From: Ampullaceana balthica
Lineage: Eukaryota; Mollusca; Gastropoda; Lymnaeidae
DNA length: 64,000 bases
Direction: 5' to 3'
Assembly (NCBI GenBank): GCA_944989445.1
Contig: CALYLW010000133.1
Coordinates: 669,001-733,000 of the forward strand
The translations under genes were made by a program, and so were the position numbers. Positions within the stretch are counted from its first letter, which is position 1. Every line of letters begins with the position of its first letter. The notes below the pieces were generated by a model. It did no database searches, was not told the origin of the DNA, and saw only the letters and a program-made list of their open reading frames with translations. Below, piece by piece: positions 13,390 through 29,300 of the stretch.

Positions 13390-16300
13390 GGATCTTTCCG
13401 TCTCGCGAGACGACGGTGCATCACCGTTGAGTTGGGTTGCATTTCCTCGAGTGGCTGTGCAGTCATATCCTTGAGTGACCATCTTTACCACAGCTTTTGC
13501 ATACGAGTTTTGTGTTTCAAAATGTTTTGGCCTTTCTCCTAGCTCTTCTTTCTGTAGCCTCCTCTATCCTTCGCTCCTCGGCTACTATGTCTCCTTCTTT
13601 GACAACTGTGCGCCACGTAGTTCGGCCTTCTGCCTTAAACGCCAAGTCGGTTGTGCATATTCTGGCTGTATTGGCACGAATTAGGATATATATATATTTT
13701 GTTGACATAACATTTATAACCCTTTTTTCACACAAAGGAGTGTACCACAAAGAGGTTTTAACTAGTGTAACTGAATGAATAACCATCTTTTTTTTTAAAT
13801 AATTTTTTTATAGTTTTTTTAAAATAAAAAAATAAATTGCAAATCGTCAGATATATTTTCCCAAAAAAAGCTACACGTATTAAGTTATATAAGGAAAGAA
13901 CTAAAGATCACATAAAACGTATGATGCAATTTCTTGCAATCGTTAGTTCCTACTTACCACTGACTAGGAGAGTTAAGACATAGAAATAAAACCGAAGTTA
14001 TGTTCTAAAAAAACATAATATATTGCCATTTTTACAAAAAAAAATACATTTATAACTTTTTTTTTAAATTTGATTTTTTTAAAATTAGGTCTCCGGAAAT
14101 TAACAATTAATTTCTCGATTACTTGTTAAAATTTTTTAAGGATTAAACTATTTTTTAACGATTAATTGACACATGACTTACAAATTATTGGAAGTCAGAT
14201 AGTAATAAAACAAAATAACATTAAAAAAAATAGCACCAAATTTGTTTTAAAGATCTAACAATCACACGAAAATTTTCGTTTTAGACTATTGACTGACAGG
14301 AATTTTCAAATGGTTTATAAAGTTTATGACATCATAAATTTTAATTTTTTGCTTTATCCGAAATTATGGATTAAATATTCTTTAATTTTTCAAAAGTCAA
14401 CGATTAAATTTAAATTATTCGTTAACAGCCCTACTTTTTTTTACATGAATTAGTATTAATATCCATTTTGCAATTTCACTTGTTTATTTACAGACTTTTT
14501 TCCTGTTGGTTGCTCTACTAGTGTTCCAAAGACATATTACTTTTCAAAAATTGGAGAAGTATGCAATTTAAAGTTTTGTGTTTTAGCTAAGCATCTCAAC
14601 AAGCACAGGATACTTCTAAACACGATCGAGCACGATATATTTGACAGTAAACACAACATATCTATATCGTTGCAATGCAATCAAGACGCTCAAGACAACA
14701 ATATAACGAAATATAATATTGAACTTCAGTTTTCAGTTCAAATGGAAAATTTCACAAGATACAACATCCAAGCATTTTTTGGAGAAGACCCTTGGAATCA
14801 TACGTTTTATTTGCTAGATGACGAAAGTAAGAATTAAACTTGTTTTAATTTATCGAAGAAAAATGAACGATGTTTTATTTATGTCACAAAATATTAATGA
14901 TTGTTTTCAGTCTTTTTTTTTCTAAAAATTTTGAATATTTATATTGTTTAGGCATTGCTATGTGTAGTGTTACCGGGGAAAAAAATTACAAGTTAAACAA
15001 TGCTATTTTACAGGACGGAATCATTTATTAAACATATACATGTGAACTGTTAAAATGATTTGTATATTGACATTTAAAACTTTAAATGAACTTTTATTTT
15101 TAAGTGATTAAAATAAATTATAATATTTTTTTTAAAATAATTACAAATTTTGTTACATTTTTAAAACCATTTTAAATTTCAGGTTTAAAAAATGTAAAAT
15201 GTGAAGATGGAACAACAGACAGTGTGCAAAATGCTTACATCAACAGTAGCATATCATTCTGTATGAGGGTGTTTGGCGTAATAGACAGTCATATACTAAT
15301 CAATAACGTTTCGTATCCTATTGAACCACAATTGTTTAAGAAAAAGGTCATTGTAGTTCAATACTTTTCGATCCATACTTTAAACTGTCATCTTGTGGTT
15401 TATATCAACAATCTGACAATCAGAGACTTTGTGAACTACGATGTCATCTTGCCATCCGTTGAAAACATTTATACATTTAAATTGGACATTACCAAATGTA
15501 GGTGATATTTACTTTACGAGAAAAAATTAATTTAAAAATTTTTTTTGCTGAAACTTTTACTACAATATATTTGTTTAATTAAAATACACATTGTATTTGA
15601 ATACAAGTAGTTATTGTAATTTTTAAAAAAAATATATATTTAGTTTCAACTACCCATAGTTATCCATAAGATATGCTATTACCTTCCAGCTTTATTTTTA
15701 CTTTATATACGACATTTCCGTTGAGACCATTCAAAGGTTTGAATTTTAAATCATTATTCTTTTTAGAAACAACCAAACAACATAAAGTTGTTTTTATTAT
15801 TTTTGTAATTTATTTGTTTAAAGTCATTTAATTTCATCTCAGATGATCTAAATTTTCAGTTTGGTTAAAAAAAATATATCCTGCTGCTTATTAATAAAGA
15901 ATTAGATAAATAAATATTGCCCTTTTTCTATAAGTCGTTAGATGCTCCTGTGATATGTTTTTTTTATTACTTATTTTTATTTCTTTGTGCGCATATTGTA
16001 ATTGATTGAAGTCATTTATCTAAGAATTGCTAGTCTTCTCATAATTAATATGAATTGTTTTATTGATTTTGAGTATACGAGTTGCACATCTACATCAACC
16101 TTTCTCTTCGCAGTTCCACTAGATGTACAAATATATGCAACACACATGGGTCGTGTTTTAGACAGTACTTCACTGAAGTCGGCGAACATAGGCAAAGAAC
16201 TGACTTTGACATGCACATTATTCTATAAATTAATTTACCCCTTGAAAGTAAAAATTAACTTTGAGTCAAGGACTCTTGCAGAAACAAACAATGAAACAAC

Positions 16301-18720
16301 CTTAGGATACACGTTTGAGAAATTAAAATGTAAAGATTTGGGGACGTATGCCTGTATTGCTGACATGGATTTTCAATTTTCACAATTAGAAATGACAATA
16401 TATAACTCATCATGTAAGTATTGGCTAAAATAAATTGTTTAAATTAGAACACAGTTATACCAAGTATTTCCTCTAGTGTTTGAAATATATTGAATAAAAC
16501 AAACCCGTAAAAACAACGTTTTTGACTATAAATCCCTTATATATGAGACAGAACTAACAGTATTGATTATTTTCAAACATTTACAGACTGAATCTGTCTT
16601 AACTCAAGTTTGCTTCATAACCCTGGGGAGGGTGAGAGGGGAAAAGTCTGGTCACCGATTCGCTTGACCGAGCTCAGCGTGACACGTAAAATGTAAACAC
16701 AAGTGCCCCGGCGCTTCGACGGGTCACCTCAACGTGTCAACTCAAAATTTCACGTGGGAAAAAAACAATAAAAACCGTGAATTTGAATTACATACCTCAT
16801 ATAAGGATAAACTTAAAATGCATTAATTTAATTACGGTACGTTCGATCAATCTGAAATTTTGATACGATGCATTGTTAGGTTAGTCGGGTCCGTGTGCCA
16901 AATTTCAGCTCGATCGGATCACGGAAAGTGGGTCATTTTCAAATTTTGTTTTTCCGCCCGCCCCCCCATGAGATGATCAGATGACGACAGAGAGAGAGAG
17001 ACGCCGGTGAAGTTAATATAAGGGATTTAAAAATACAAAATGTAGATAAAGAAAATTAAAGAATTCATACTTCACAAAAACTACGACACAAATTTGCAAA
17101 AATAAAAATTAAAACAATAATGCATTATATAGAAAAAAATACGTCTTTAAAAATATATTTATGTAGACATGTTTGTTATAATCTTAGAATATCAGTTGTC
17201 ATGTGTGTAGTTATTCGATAGAGATTCAAAAGTAAAATTGAAATTAAAACATTTTTAAATTATGCTATTTATCAAGACGAATGTATAAACATGTGTAACT
17301 AGGGTTTGTGTCATTCTGTGTGGGAGCTTAAGTTGTCATACCCTAACGACTTACCCCATATACCTCCTTCGAGTCTGCCACTGCCAAATAACTGGAACAT
17401 ACATCATTCTACATTTTGGTGTCATTTATTGTAATAGTTTCTTCCCATTCGGTCGCATATATATATATATATATATATATGGCATCCATCCATCCTCATG
17501 GGATGATGGCGTTTCCTCCTGCTCCTCTGCCCCCCTTCCCCTTTCTCCTGGCCCTTTTCTCCTCGCTCTTGACTGTAAGGGAAGCTTCCGCGGCTTGGAT
17601 GCCATCGCGTACTTTAGCCCGCCAGGAGGTGCGTTCCTCAGCAATGGTTTCCCACGTTTTATGGTCTATCTGCGCCAGACTCATGTCTTTCTTGCAGACA
17701 TCCTTGAAGCGCAAGCAGGGGCGTCCTCTCTTCCGCACACCAGTTGCCAGCTCACCGTAAAGCAGGGCTCTTGGAATGCGCTCCGAGTTCATCCTGCGGA
17801 CATGTCCCAGCCACCGCAGGCGCCTCTCACTCAGGATTGCTCAGCATATGACTCCTTCTGAGTACCTCGACATTCGTTATCTTGTCCTGCCACTTGATGT
17901 GCAGAATCCTGCGCAAGCATCGTAAGTGGAAGCTGTTGAGTTGCTTTGTTTGTTTGGCATAGGTCGTCCAGCACTCGCTGCCATAGAGGAGTGTGCTGAG
18001 CACGCAGGCCTGGTACACAGTGATTTTTGTCCTAGCAGTGAGCTGTGCATTGTTCCACACTCTTTTATTCAGCCTAGCCATTATTGATGAAGCCTTGCCG
18101 ATTCTGGTTTCAATTTCCTTTTCCAGGGAGAGTGTGCTTGTGGTGTTACTGCCAAGGTAGGTAAAATCATTGACGACATCCAAGGTGTTTCCCTCAATGG
18201 AGATTGCTGGGAAGCAGTCAGTTCCTTGTCTCACAATGTTGGTCTTTTTGAGGCTTATCGTTAGACCAAAATCTTTGCATGCCTCTGAGAACTTGTCGAC
18301 CAAAAGTTGGAGACCTATCTCTGAATGTGAGGTAAGGGCTGCGTCATCCGCGAAGAGCAGCTCTCTAATTAAAAAATGTTCCACTTTCCTCTTTGCACGG
18401 AGACGGCTGATGTTGTACAGATTTCCATCCGCCCTGGTATGGATGTTTACACCCTCGAAACAGTCCTCGAATGCATGACGCAGTAGCATCGAGAAAAAGA
18501 TACCGAAGAGTGTTGGAGCCAGTACACAACCCTGTTTGACTCCGCTACAGACTGGGAAGTTTTCTGAGGTGGCACCATCGAAGAGCACTGTGCTGTGCAT
18601 ATTGGTGTGGAAGGACTCGATGATGGAGAGAAGTCAAGAGCAAGGAGAAAAGGACCAGGAGAAAGGGGAAGGGGGGCAGAGGAGCAGGAGGAAACGCCAT
18701 CATCCCATGAGGATGGACGG

Positions 18721-18780
<60 letters not shown>

Positions 18781-18791
18781 AATATATATAT

Positions 18792-18836
<45 letters not shown>

Positions 18837-20265
18837 TATATATCTTTATATAATGGTTGTTATATTGTTTTTTAAGGGGCATTATTTCAATCTAATGAAC
18901 AAGGATGTCAATTTATTATTTCATTGTTTCAAAAGGTAATGAATGAAAACATAATAAAGTGTACTTAATCGGTGATAATATTATATCAAAACTATCATGT
19001 GTGTCATTTTTCAATGATGAGATACAGTTTCATAGACAGTTTCTAAAACTCAGAAGTTTACCATAAATCCACCAATTTATTATATTTTTTTAAAGTTAAA
19101 ATTATCATGAATGTATATATTTCGAATGGCATTTAGCTAGCTTGCTAGTTACTTGTTTTATTTGTTACCCTGTAACTTCATGTCATCCATGTTGTTGCAT
19201 GCCCATATAATTGACTTTTGCTTAGACCTATTCTCTTCAGTGATTAAATATTTGTTGATATAAGTTCATAAAATATAATTACAGAGACTTCAAATTATCC
19301 AAAACAGAAATGCATAGTTCAATATAAGCTTACATGAAAAACTAAACCCTGAATGTTCTCTAATTTGACAATAATATTGTTCTTGTCTATCTTATTTACT
19401 AAGGCCAGCCAAGATGGTGTGAGTCGGAATATCACGACAATCATTACAACATTTCCCGTGGACGAGATTTCCAGCTGTCATTGTGTTTTTTCTTATACAT
19501 GGATATAAATTTAACATTCATACTCAATGGAACTGTTTTAAACAATGCAAAGACAAGTAAAGTCAATTATGACAAAATCGGTTACGATAACGACACTATG
19601 AAGTATAAAGTACTTATTACTGTTAGAGACGTATATTCAAAAGATTACGGCTATTATTACTTGACCATTATTCACACTAACAGTTCAACTGTTTACTTAA
19701 ATAAATCATTCTTTTTACAAGGTATGTATATTGTTATTTTTAATTCTACTTTATGTATTTTGTTAAAAAATACAACTTTTAATGCCTTATTTAAATAATC
19801 AACTGTTCCTAAAAGCATTTTATTCGATTTAAAAAAATAGCTTGAAATACTTTTAAAAAGATATGCAAATAAATGTTTTTGTTTTCCGTTTGTTTGTTTG
19901 TTTTTTGTTTGTTTTTTGTGTTGTTTTTTTAAATATTGTTTTTAATATTACCATTTACTTCAAATCTATGTCACAGAAAACGACATGAAGGAGGACCAGA
20001 GCAACTCAATGACATTAATAACAATAATTATTATAGTTATCGCGTTATTGATTTTAATCACATCTATTTCCATAATAATTTTCTTTTTCAAGAGAAAAGG
20101 TAATCATATTAACTTTTTAAAAAATATTTACTTTTCATTAAGAATAATTAAAGCTTTGCATCAACTTAAATTCTTATATTTTTGTATGGACTGTGAAATA
20201 ATATCATTACTATGAACAACATGTATGTAAGAATATATATGAAAAAGCAGCTTTGCCCGCTAGTG

Positions 20266-20358
<93 letters not shown>

Positions 20359-23300
20359 CATATAACTATATAATTTGCAATTGTCACGCAAGTCAGTCAG
20401 TCTGTCCTGACGCTACTAATTTTAGAAAGCAGGGAAAACCAAATTACTGCACCAAAGCATCAAAAGGTGTGCAAATTAAATATGCGCAGTAAAAAAATAT
20501 TATATGACGTCATCGTTTTCGCTAATATTTTAATTTTGGAAAAGGGATCAATGTAAAAATAGTATTTGATGATGGTTAATTATAAATAAAAAAAAACAAA
20601 GGGGGCGCTGTAGTCGCCCTGCAACCCCTATTATAAAAATTAAATACTTTGTGTACATTTCAGAAAGTTTAATATTTCGTATTTATCAAACAAGGACAAG
20701 TTAGTTGGGCTTTTGAAAAAGGTCGGCGCCGTAGGCGCCCTAAAAAAGTGCATTTTTTAATAAAATAAATAAGTTTCAGCTGAAAAGTTCCGTCATTTTT
20801 GACGGGTGTACGCTAGTATATATATATAATATCCACAAATCACTAATTATTTTAAGCCGTATCATTTATTTAATAAACATTCGTTTTTACAATTAATTTA
20901 AAAATCAACAATTTTTTTTTATTGATTCTTTATTTAAGTGCTTAAATCTGCTTTTTGCAGCTCGTAGAAAAAACAATGATGGCTTAAACTCAACGTAAGT
21001 TTAATTTAGGTATATAGTTGTTTTTATTACTATATTTTCTTTGTGTGTTTGTGTTGTTTTTTTGTTGTTGTTGTTTTTTTTTGTTTTTTGTTTTGTTTTG
21101 TTTTTTTATTTTTCATTTTAGAGAACTAACAACTAACCACGAACATTTTTTTCTTTAAAAACAGTTTAGTCTACCACAAAACTTTAGTTTTCACTTAGAC
21201 ATCTTTGCATGTAAATCATGCGTGTAAATGTATATATTTTTTGTTTCTTTTTTACTAGGCAACATATATTACATGTTTTTATTTTAATTTTTTTTAAAAA
21301 TAATTGTTTATCTGTAGTTAAATTAGAAAAAAACATAATCAGTTAAAAGTGAATATTTTATTTAAATTATATATATATTTGTTTTACAGAAAAGCTTACA
21401 TACCAGTGAAAAATGAAATCGACTTTTATGAAAACGGTATACTTCTCCTATTTATTTTTATTTACTATATTTTTTTAATCACCAAAAAGAAAATATAATA
21501 ATTGACTTATTAAAGTAGTTATATCACAAACTCTTTTGATATACATAAAATTACCTTAAAACACCTTAATTTCATTGTTATTTAACAACATGTCATTTAA
21601 ATAATAACATCCACATACACGATGCCTATAAATAAAATCAAAGAATCTCAATAAGCGATTACAATGAAGCACAAAACAATTTTTATTTATAACCACATTT
21701 CTGCTTATTTCTTTCACCTAAAAATCTTCGTCGTTCCACTTAATCTATGATATCAACTAAATTACATAATTCTTCATCACATATTTTATTTTTATGATTT
21801 ACTAGATATGTACCCGCGCTTTTGCATCGGGAGTGTACTGCCCTATAAGGTTGAATAAGTAGTTGAAAATAAGCCAATAACTATATGTTACGTATATATG
21901 TGTATGCGACGATTTAAGTTCGGCCTTCTGGTTATAATATAACTAAATGTTGTGCTTACTCTTTGGAATGCAACTTTCAGTTGCTCAGAAATATACTTAT
22001 GAAAAATGTAATTCTCTAATTCTGAGACAATTTTATAACCTAATAAAAAATGGAGCTTTGAAACGTAACAAACGATTTGAAAAGGGCATTAATTTAATTT
22101 ACAGTCCTGCAAACAAACTTTTCTCATTGCTATAGACTCAACGTATTAAGAGATTGCATTCGGAATAAAACTCCTGTAGTTTTTAATACGCTGATAGAAC
22201 TTAAATGAAGAAGGTCAAACGAATCAATAAAAAACCAAATTAAAATATATAAAACATATTTTTAAAAAAAATTTCACTTTACTCCCTTTCATCAAAAAGG
22301 TCCCATTTAGCGATGGATTCCAAAATCTTATATTTTGCTGTTTCACCAAGGCATTCAATTCTTTGTTGATTTCCGTTTTCAGATAAGACATTATATTTTG
22401 TAAATTATATCATCAAGCCCACTTTTTCTCTATCCAGGCTCCCTTTTTTCTCTAATTTTTTTCCCTTTAAATTAGATAGTTTATTTGCCAAGTGTATTTA
22501 ATATTGATCCATTCGCTTAGAAACGTATGTGAAACGAAGATATAAATTTGTTGAAAAAATAAATTGGTATCCTGGTAAGAAAGGAGTGGACATATTCAAT
22601 TCCCATTGAGGTACAAATTCAAATTAGTTATCAGGTTCATGTTAATTTTAGTTTAGTATAGATATCTTCATTGATCCAGTAGTTAAATATTATGCTGTAA
22701 TAATTTAGCTGATATAAGAAAATGCAATTTTTTACTCAACATTACTTTTAGTTCAGAGTTCACAAGTGCTTAATTTTTTTTAGTATGAGTCTGAAAGTTT
22801 ACAGACTTTTATTCAAATGGGCAGTTGGACCATTAGTGAGAGGGGGGGGGGTAGGCTTTTATTAGTATAGAAAAGGGGCACTAAATGAAGTTAATCAAGA
22901 GAATTTTTTTTTAAATATTAAGAAAGTCTTTCATTCTTTATAAACGTTAAACACACTTTTTAGAGTGGATATATTTTTATAATTTTATGTATATATATCA
23001 GAAATTTTAAAAATTATTATAAGAAAAAAAAATTCTTATTCTAATGTTCATTACTAATGAGTTGATTTCACTTAGAGAGTTGCTTTTCTCATGAAACTCA
23101 CGTACAATTTTAAGGGTACTTCATAAAGTTAACTGCCAGTTTTTAAAAGTTTGATGACAACTCCCGTCACGTAAAAACGTATTTTATTTATGACCCCACA
23201 TCGTTAAACTATTCAAAGTAATGAAATATTTGTAACAGCAGCTTTAAGTTAAGAAACTACGCTCCTACCTTCTCTCTAAAAGCAAATAGCTGCTTATACT

Positions 23301-26300
23301 AAAGAGCTAATAAAGTAAATTATAAATGTTGTAAATGTAATGAAGTTTCTAAAATAATTTAAAGAAACTAACTCAGTCTTATTTAAAAAGCTTGCAATAA
23401 AATTTGCGCACCGTTTTTAGTCAATGAAAGTTAATTTAAAGGCGGGCGCTTAAAATGAAGTCTTGTAATGAAGTACTGCTCCAAAAAAAAATTGCATACT
23501 TTTTGAGTCTTTATTAATTAATGTTTTAATATGGAAATGATATATAATTCTTTTATATATTTGTCTCTATTCTATGTTATACGATTTAAATGTACGGCTT
23601 TTATGTAATAGGTATAATTTTAAAAAGGAATTCAAATATATTTTGGATCATGTTTCCCGATGGGGCATCATATGTTGTAAATTATATTTCAAACACCAGA
23701 TTTAGTTTCTGAGAAATAAATAAATTGTTTATGAAATTGAAAAAAAAAGATGATATGTTTGACTAAAAATCTATTTTTAAAATGGCTTTTGTTATTCCAC
23801 TACAGCGTAATGACCATGGCATATTCAATTCGCCGCCCAACTTAATTAATTGCTTTTAGGCTCACTTCTATTGAGTTTAATATACTTCTGTTTATAAATC
23901 CTGTAGAAAGGTTTAAATTGTAAAATTATTTAGCTTTTGAAAAAAAAACACAGCATTGGTCATAGGCTTTTATATGCATGTTATGATAATTGATGATTAT
24001 TTTTAATAAGTAAAGTTAAGGGAATGATCCAGTAAAATAAGCAAGAAAAATTAATAAAGAACACGCAACAAATTTTAAGAAGAGCAAAACGTATAAGTCC
24101 TCTATATTACGATTAAGCTTTTTTGACTTGGGCAATTCCTTTCCACATAAAATTCCCTCACATAATTATTATTTGTTTAAATTAAAATGTGAGTTATTAG
24201 AAACAACATAATAAAACTCTTAATTTAAAAATAAATACCTTGCATCGTGTGACAAATGCAATGAAATAGTTTTAACCCATCTATAGTATAAAGAAAGTAT
24301 TTGTATAAAAGGCCACGGTTTTGTACGGCAAGGTCAAACTAAATATGAATGTTATTATAATAAAATTACACAGCTCAATTTAAGATGGGTACACGAAAAT
24401 GTGCGCACCATAATTTGACAATAAAAGATTTTTGAAAGCGCAATGCTCAAAATAAAGTATTGGAAAAAATACCGCACCAAAATCACTCGTTTTGAATGTC
24501 CGCATGAAGCTGTTCAATATCGAAATGAGAATTTTTTTTGTCTTTATTTGGCTCTACATTTTCTGATTATGAACCCCCTTACCATAGAGGTGGTCACCTG
24601 GGGTTGAAACATAGCATATGACCTGTCCCGGGTCAAATGAGAGTCCCATGCAAAATTTGAGCACCCTAGGTCCAACGGTGTGGAATTGCATTGGTAACAA
24701 ACAAACAAACTTCCATCTTTATATATTACATTTATTTAAATCGCGTTACTATAGTGTAATAAGAAAAATACAATTTTGAAATTGACAATTTAAAGTATTG
24801 AGAAGTATATTAGTTAGATAAATTAATTACATTGTAGTTAGCGATTTTCAAATTAATATTATCGTTATTGGTAATGCCTGAAAGAGAAAGTTATTGGAAG
24901 CAGTTAAGATGAGATAGAGAAAGAATTAATGAGAATGTTAAAGAATGCCCTCGTACTTTTACATGTAGTAACTTACGTTTTATATTTTAACCCATTTAAC
25001 ATCCATTTCTTCGGTAGTTACAGCACTATACGCAAATGTGAGAAATTTAAAAGTCAACAATGACTATGAAAATGTTAAAGGCCAAGGGGAAGCAATCCCA
25101 TTGATCGATATGAACGACCTAAATAAGAAAATCGATAATCGGATATACATGAACTCTCAAGAACTTCTTGAAATAGCACCACGTTACGGTCACAAAACAG
25201 ACAAGGATAATTGTAGCTCTAAGGTTAGTAGATATTATCCATTTTTTCTTAGTCGTTTTATTTTTCAGACTGCAAATCTATAAATCCCCTATTGTATTAC
25301 ATATCTATAAATGGTACTTTAATTACAAAAAAACACTAGTTTTATTAATACCCAGCATGACTGCATATGTTTAAAATATTTTTTTTACATTTTGATTTTA
25401 CATTTTAGACGAAATAAATCCCTCTAAATTTAATTAGAAATGGAAAAAAATACGTTGATTATGTGCACGAAACACTCAAATAAGTATATAATGTTAGCTA
25501 ATACAGCAATAAATGGAATGTGAGCCTAAGATATGTATTCTATTATAAAATATACACATACTAGAAGCCCCGAGGGGTAGCATACGTCGCAGACTTGCTC
25601 ATGGAGAGTGCAAAGAAAGTGGAGAAAAAACGGACACAAACTACAGCACGAAGAAATCAAAACAACGCGAGTGAACGTCGTTTTTGGGGGGGGGGACTGC
25701 CAACTCATTGTTGGTTTCGAGACATTTGCAGGCGAAATTCTGTACACCACTAGCTTCTATGAAGTCAGCTATAAAACGATAATCGGTTTAAAATCTGAGT
25801 TACATAATCGATAATTGGTTTTCCAAACAAAACAACAACAACCAGCAATTAACAACCCTAAGTATAACTAACCCTCGCTAGGGTCGGCTAATCACAGTTT
25901 TCGTTTAAGGGATGGTAGAAATTGGAGGCGGGCAACACAAACCTCAGTGTGCATGTCTTCACGTTTACTCACTATTTTTTAAAATTTACTTATTGCTTCT
26001 TTTTGTGTCTGTACTCTTTACCCCCCCCCCAAACCGTTCTTTGCACTGTCAATGATGAACAAGTCGGCGGCGTATGCTACGCCGCGGGTCTCTCCAGAAT
26101 TCCTTCTTTTCATTCACTCACAGTCGTTTGCCAAAACCCACCCCATTTTGACGTGTCTTTCCGGAAGTCTTCAGCCGTCACTAAATCATTAGCGGCGTAA
26201 GCTACGCCGCGGGTCATCTAGTGTTGGCAATAAAGCGGTAAAAGAACATGCACAAACAGACATTTAAAAAAAAATGTTTTCGCTGGGGATTGAACCCAGT

Positions 26301-29300
26301 CTTTCCCCATTTTAGGCGGACGGGATAACAAGCACACTACGAATCTTACGTTTTCCCAGAAGGAACAATGCAAGTGATAAAACGAACCCGTAAAAACAAA
26401 GTTTTTGACTATAAATCCTTTATATATGAGACTGAGACATAACTAAATGTATCTATTATTTTCAAACGTGAGAAATATGGACAGATTGAATATGTCTGAA
26501 CTCCCATTTGCTTTTAATCCGGGTGGGGGTGGGAGAGGGGAAATGTCTGGTCAACGATCGATAGAACGAGCTCAGCGTGACACGCAAAATGTAAACAAAA
26601 GCATGCCGGTTTACCTGGATAAAACACGAGATGTGTTCACCGTAGGCTGGGGTGAAGTCAAGTGACCCGTCGTAAAATGTAAACGATAGCGACCGCTACC
26701 TACAGTTTATATAGTTTAATAACTGTAAGTTCGATCGATCTGAATTTTTGATACGATGCATGATTAGGTGACACGGGTCCGAGTGCCAAATTTCAGCTCG
26801 ATGTCATGACGGAAAGTGGGTCAATTTTGACTTCTAATTTTCCGTGGTGCCCAAGACAGAGAGAGACGGCGGTGAAGTTAATATAGGGGATTTAAAAAGC
26901 AACGACCAATGTTGGTCTCGATACATCCATTGACCCAAGTCAAAGTGTGGGTCTTTCGTCATGCTGGGTTGCTTATACTTGCATATTCTTGCCTCGCATG
27001 GTCCGACCATGAAGAGAATTATATATATAGACTAGAAAAATACCCGCACTTTGTTGCGGGAGTGCTGACCCTTTATCCAAGTATTAGTTGCTGGTTATTA
27101 CAATTTGTATTTGCCAAGTTAATTTTCAGATACATCTATTTAGTTAAAATCTTTTGAGAAAAAGAGATATTCCATTTTACCGCGTGAGTTGTTTTCACTT
27201 AATGCAGTGCCTTTTAACATAACCTTACTATTTAAAAGATATGATTTATTAAATAATGATTCTTGCCGACCTTATAACTAAATTTACAATTTCATTCCCA
27301 CCTGTACAAAATTAGCATAACTTATAGGTTTTCCGAAAGAGCTCTACCACCCTCGTTACTCAAAAATTTAATATATAATTACGAAACTGCATCGTATCAA
27401 AATTGTAAGTTATATAATATTTATAACCACGTCTATGAGATAAAGAACATGTGGCAATATCCCTTTAAAAAGCAAAAGCCAAGTGACTCATAGCGCAAAT
27501 AAACAAAATTATAAATGTACTTTCTAAAGTACTTTTTTTAAAAAAAATGTTCGTATTAAAATGATATAAAAAATGTGCACACCATATTTAGACAATATAG
27601 AAAGCTGGCCGCATAAAATAAAGTCTTGTTATAAAGTAAATGTACTGGACCAAAATAACTCCTCTTTTTTACGTATTCATAAGTATTGTATCCGGGAAAT
27701 AATATTTAACATTTTTTATGTCTCTTTATTTTACGATTTATATATACGGTTTATAAGCATGGTGTATAATTTCAAAAAAGAATCTTTTTTTTGTGTTCCC
27801 TATTTCGGATAAGGCATCATATTTTGTAAATTATATTCAATGCACACACACACACCATATTTTATATCTGAAAAAAAAATAAAAATGAAAAAAAAATCAA
27901 CCGTCTGTTAAGGGCATCTTAAAAATGATTAAAAGGCAATTTTAGAAATGGCCTATGCTATTCTGAATACAAAGAAATAAACATAAAAACATATTCAATT
28001 CGCAATTCATATTAATTAATGGTTTTCAAGATCACTTCATTAAATTTAGTCAACTTTTCTTAATACGTTCGGTAGCGAAAGTGTATAATGTATAGTGTAT
28101 ATAAAGCTAAAGTAAACTATTTTAAAGTGTAAGTTTATTTGACATAGTCCATCACTTTCATCATAAAATAAACTCGCTACATCTTTGGTTTTTAATTAAA
28201 TGTCGAGTTATGAATTAAATTTTTAAAAATCCCAATTTTATTCATTGCATGTAAAATATTAATACAATGCATCGTGAAAATAATTGAAATAAAATAATTT
28301 AAACGCATATCTAATATATAAAGCTCAGTTGATAATTTTATGTTTATTTGTTTGTATCCATTAAAAAAAGGCCAGTGATTTTTTTGACATTTTTCCAAAA
28401 GATCTCTACCACTGTCGTCACTAAAAAAGCTCGTATATATTTACGACACTGCATCGTAACAGCGTCTATGAGATAAAGATAATAAAGATAAATAAAGAAA
28501 TTAGGCTATCTTCCTAATTTTAAAAAGAACAAACAAAACAAATCAATTTTATGTTAAAACATATGTGAAACCATGACAATAATTGATTTTAAAAATGGCC
28601 TATGTTAATCCATCATCAAAGGAATGAACATAACATATTAAATTCGCAATACAAAATAATTAAACGTTATCAGGATCACTTTATTTAGTTTAATCTACTT
28701 ATGTTAATAGGTCCAGTAGCCTAAATTTAAATAGTTTGAAAAAAATACTGACACAATTATTACATAAAAAGGTTTTTATTAAATGTGGAGTTATGGAACA
28801 GAAAATAATTAAAACAAATTCGCAATTAAATTTAAACGTGTACACAATTAAATCTAATGCATCGTGTGGCAGTTGTAATTAAATATGTTTACGTGTCTAT
28901 CTAATATATAGAAAGTAACAGTAAAGAAAATGACAATTCTTTGTACTACACAGCTCAAATTATGAAACGTACACGAAAATGTGCGCACATTATAATCACA
29001 TTATCACATTATAATATTTTTTGAATGCGCACCGCTGAAAATAAAGTATTGGGGAAAAAAAACGTCACCAAAAGTAACTCGCTTTGAACGGCATTTGAAC
29101 GTCCGCGTAAATTTGTTCAATACATAAATGAGGTTACATTTTTTATTCTTTGTCTCTGCATTTTCTGATTATTTAATTTACGGCATTCGGGCAAAAGGGA
29201 CAATTATAAAAACTAACTTAAAACCACCTTCAGGGTAAAAGGAACCGTCCTGCCAAATTTGGTCCCCGTCCGTCATTTGGTTTTTCCATGATTGTCTAAC

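Noticed and set aside
18595..18939. Open frames rich in Ile-Tyr repeats here and at 20253, 32803, 43415, 11948 and 13203
   Set aside because: They are produced by (TA)n arrays with arbitrary flanks.
25922..26200. 92-codon frame, and similar frames at 37468-37800 and 45872-46117
   Set aside because: The same frame recurs because it is part of the Helitron-like family B repeat; it has no domain.
26283..26352. tRNA gene-like sequences here and at 36786, 38301, 46133 and 46758
   Set aside because: They have box-like words but no complete cloverleaf, differ at many positions and are embedded in repeated elements, so they are tRNA-derived repeat modules.
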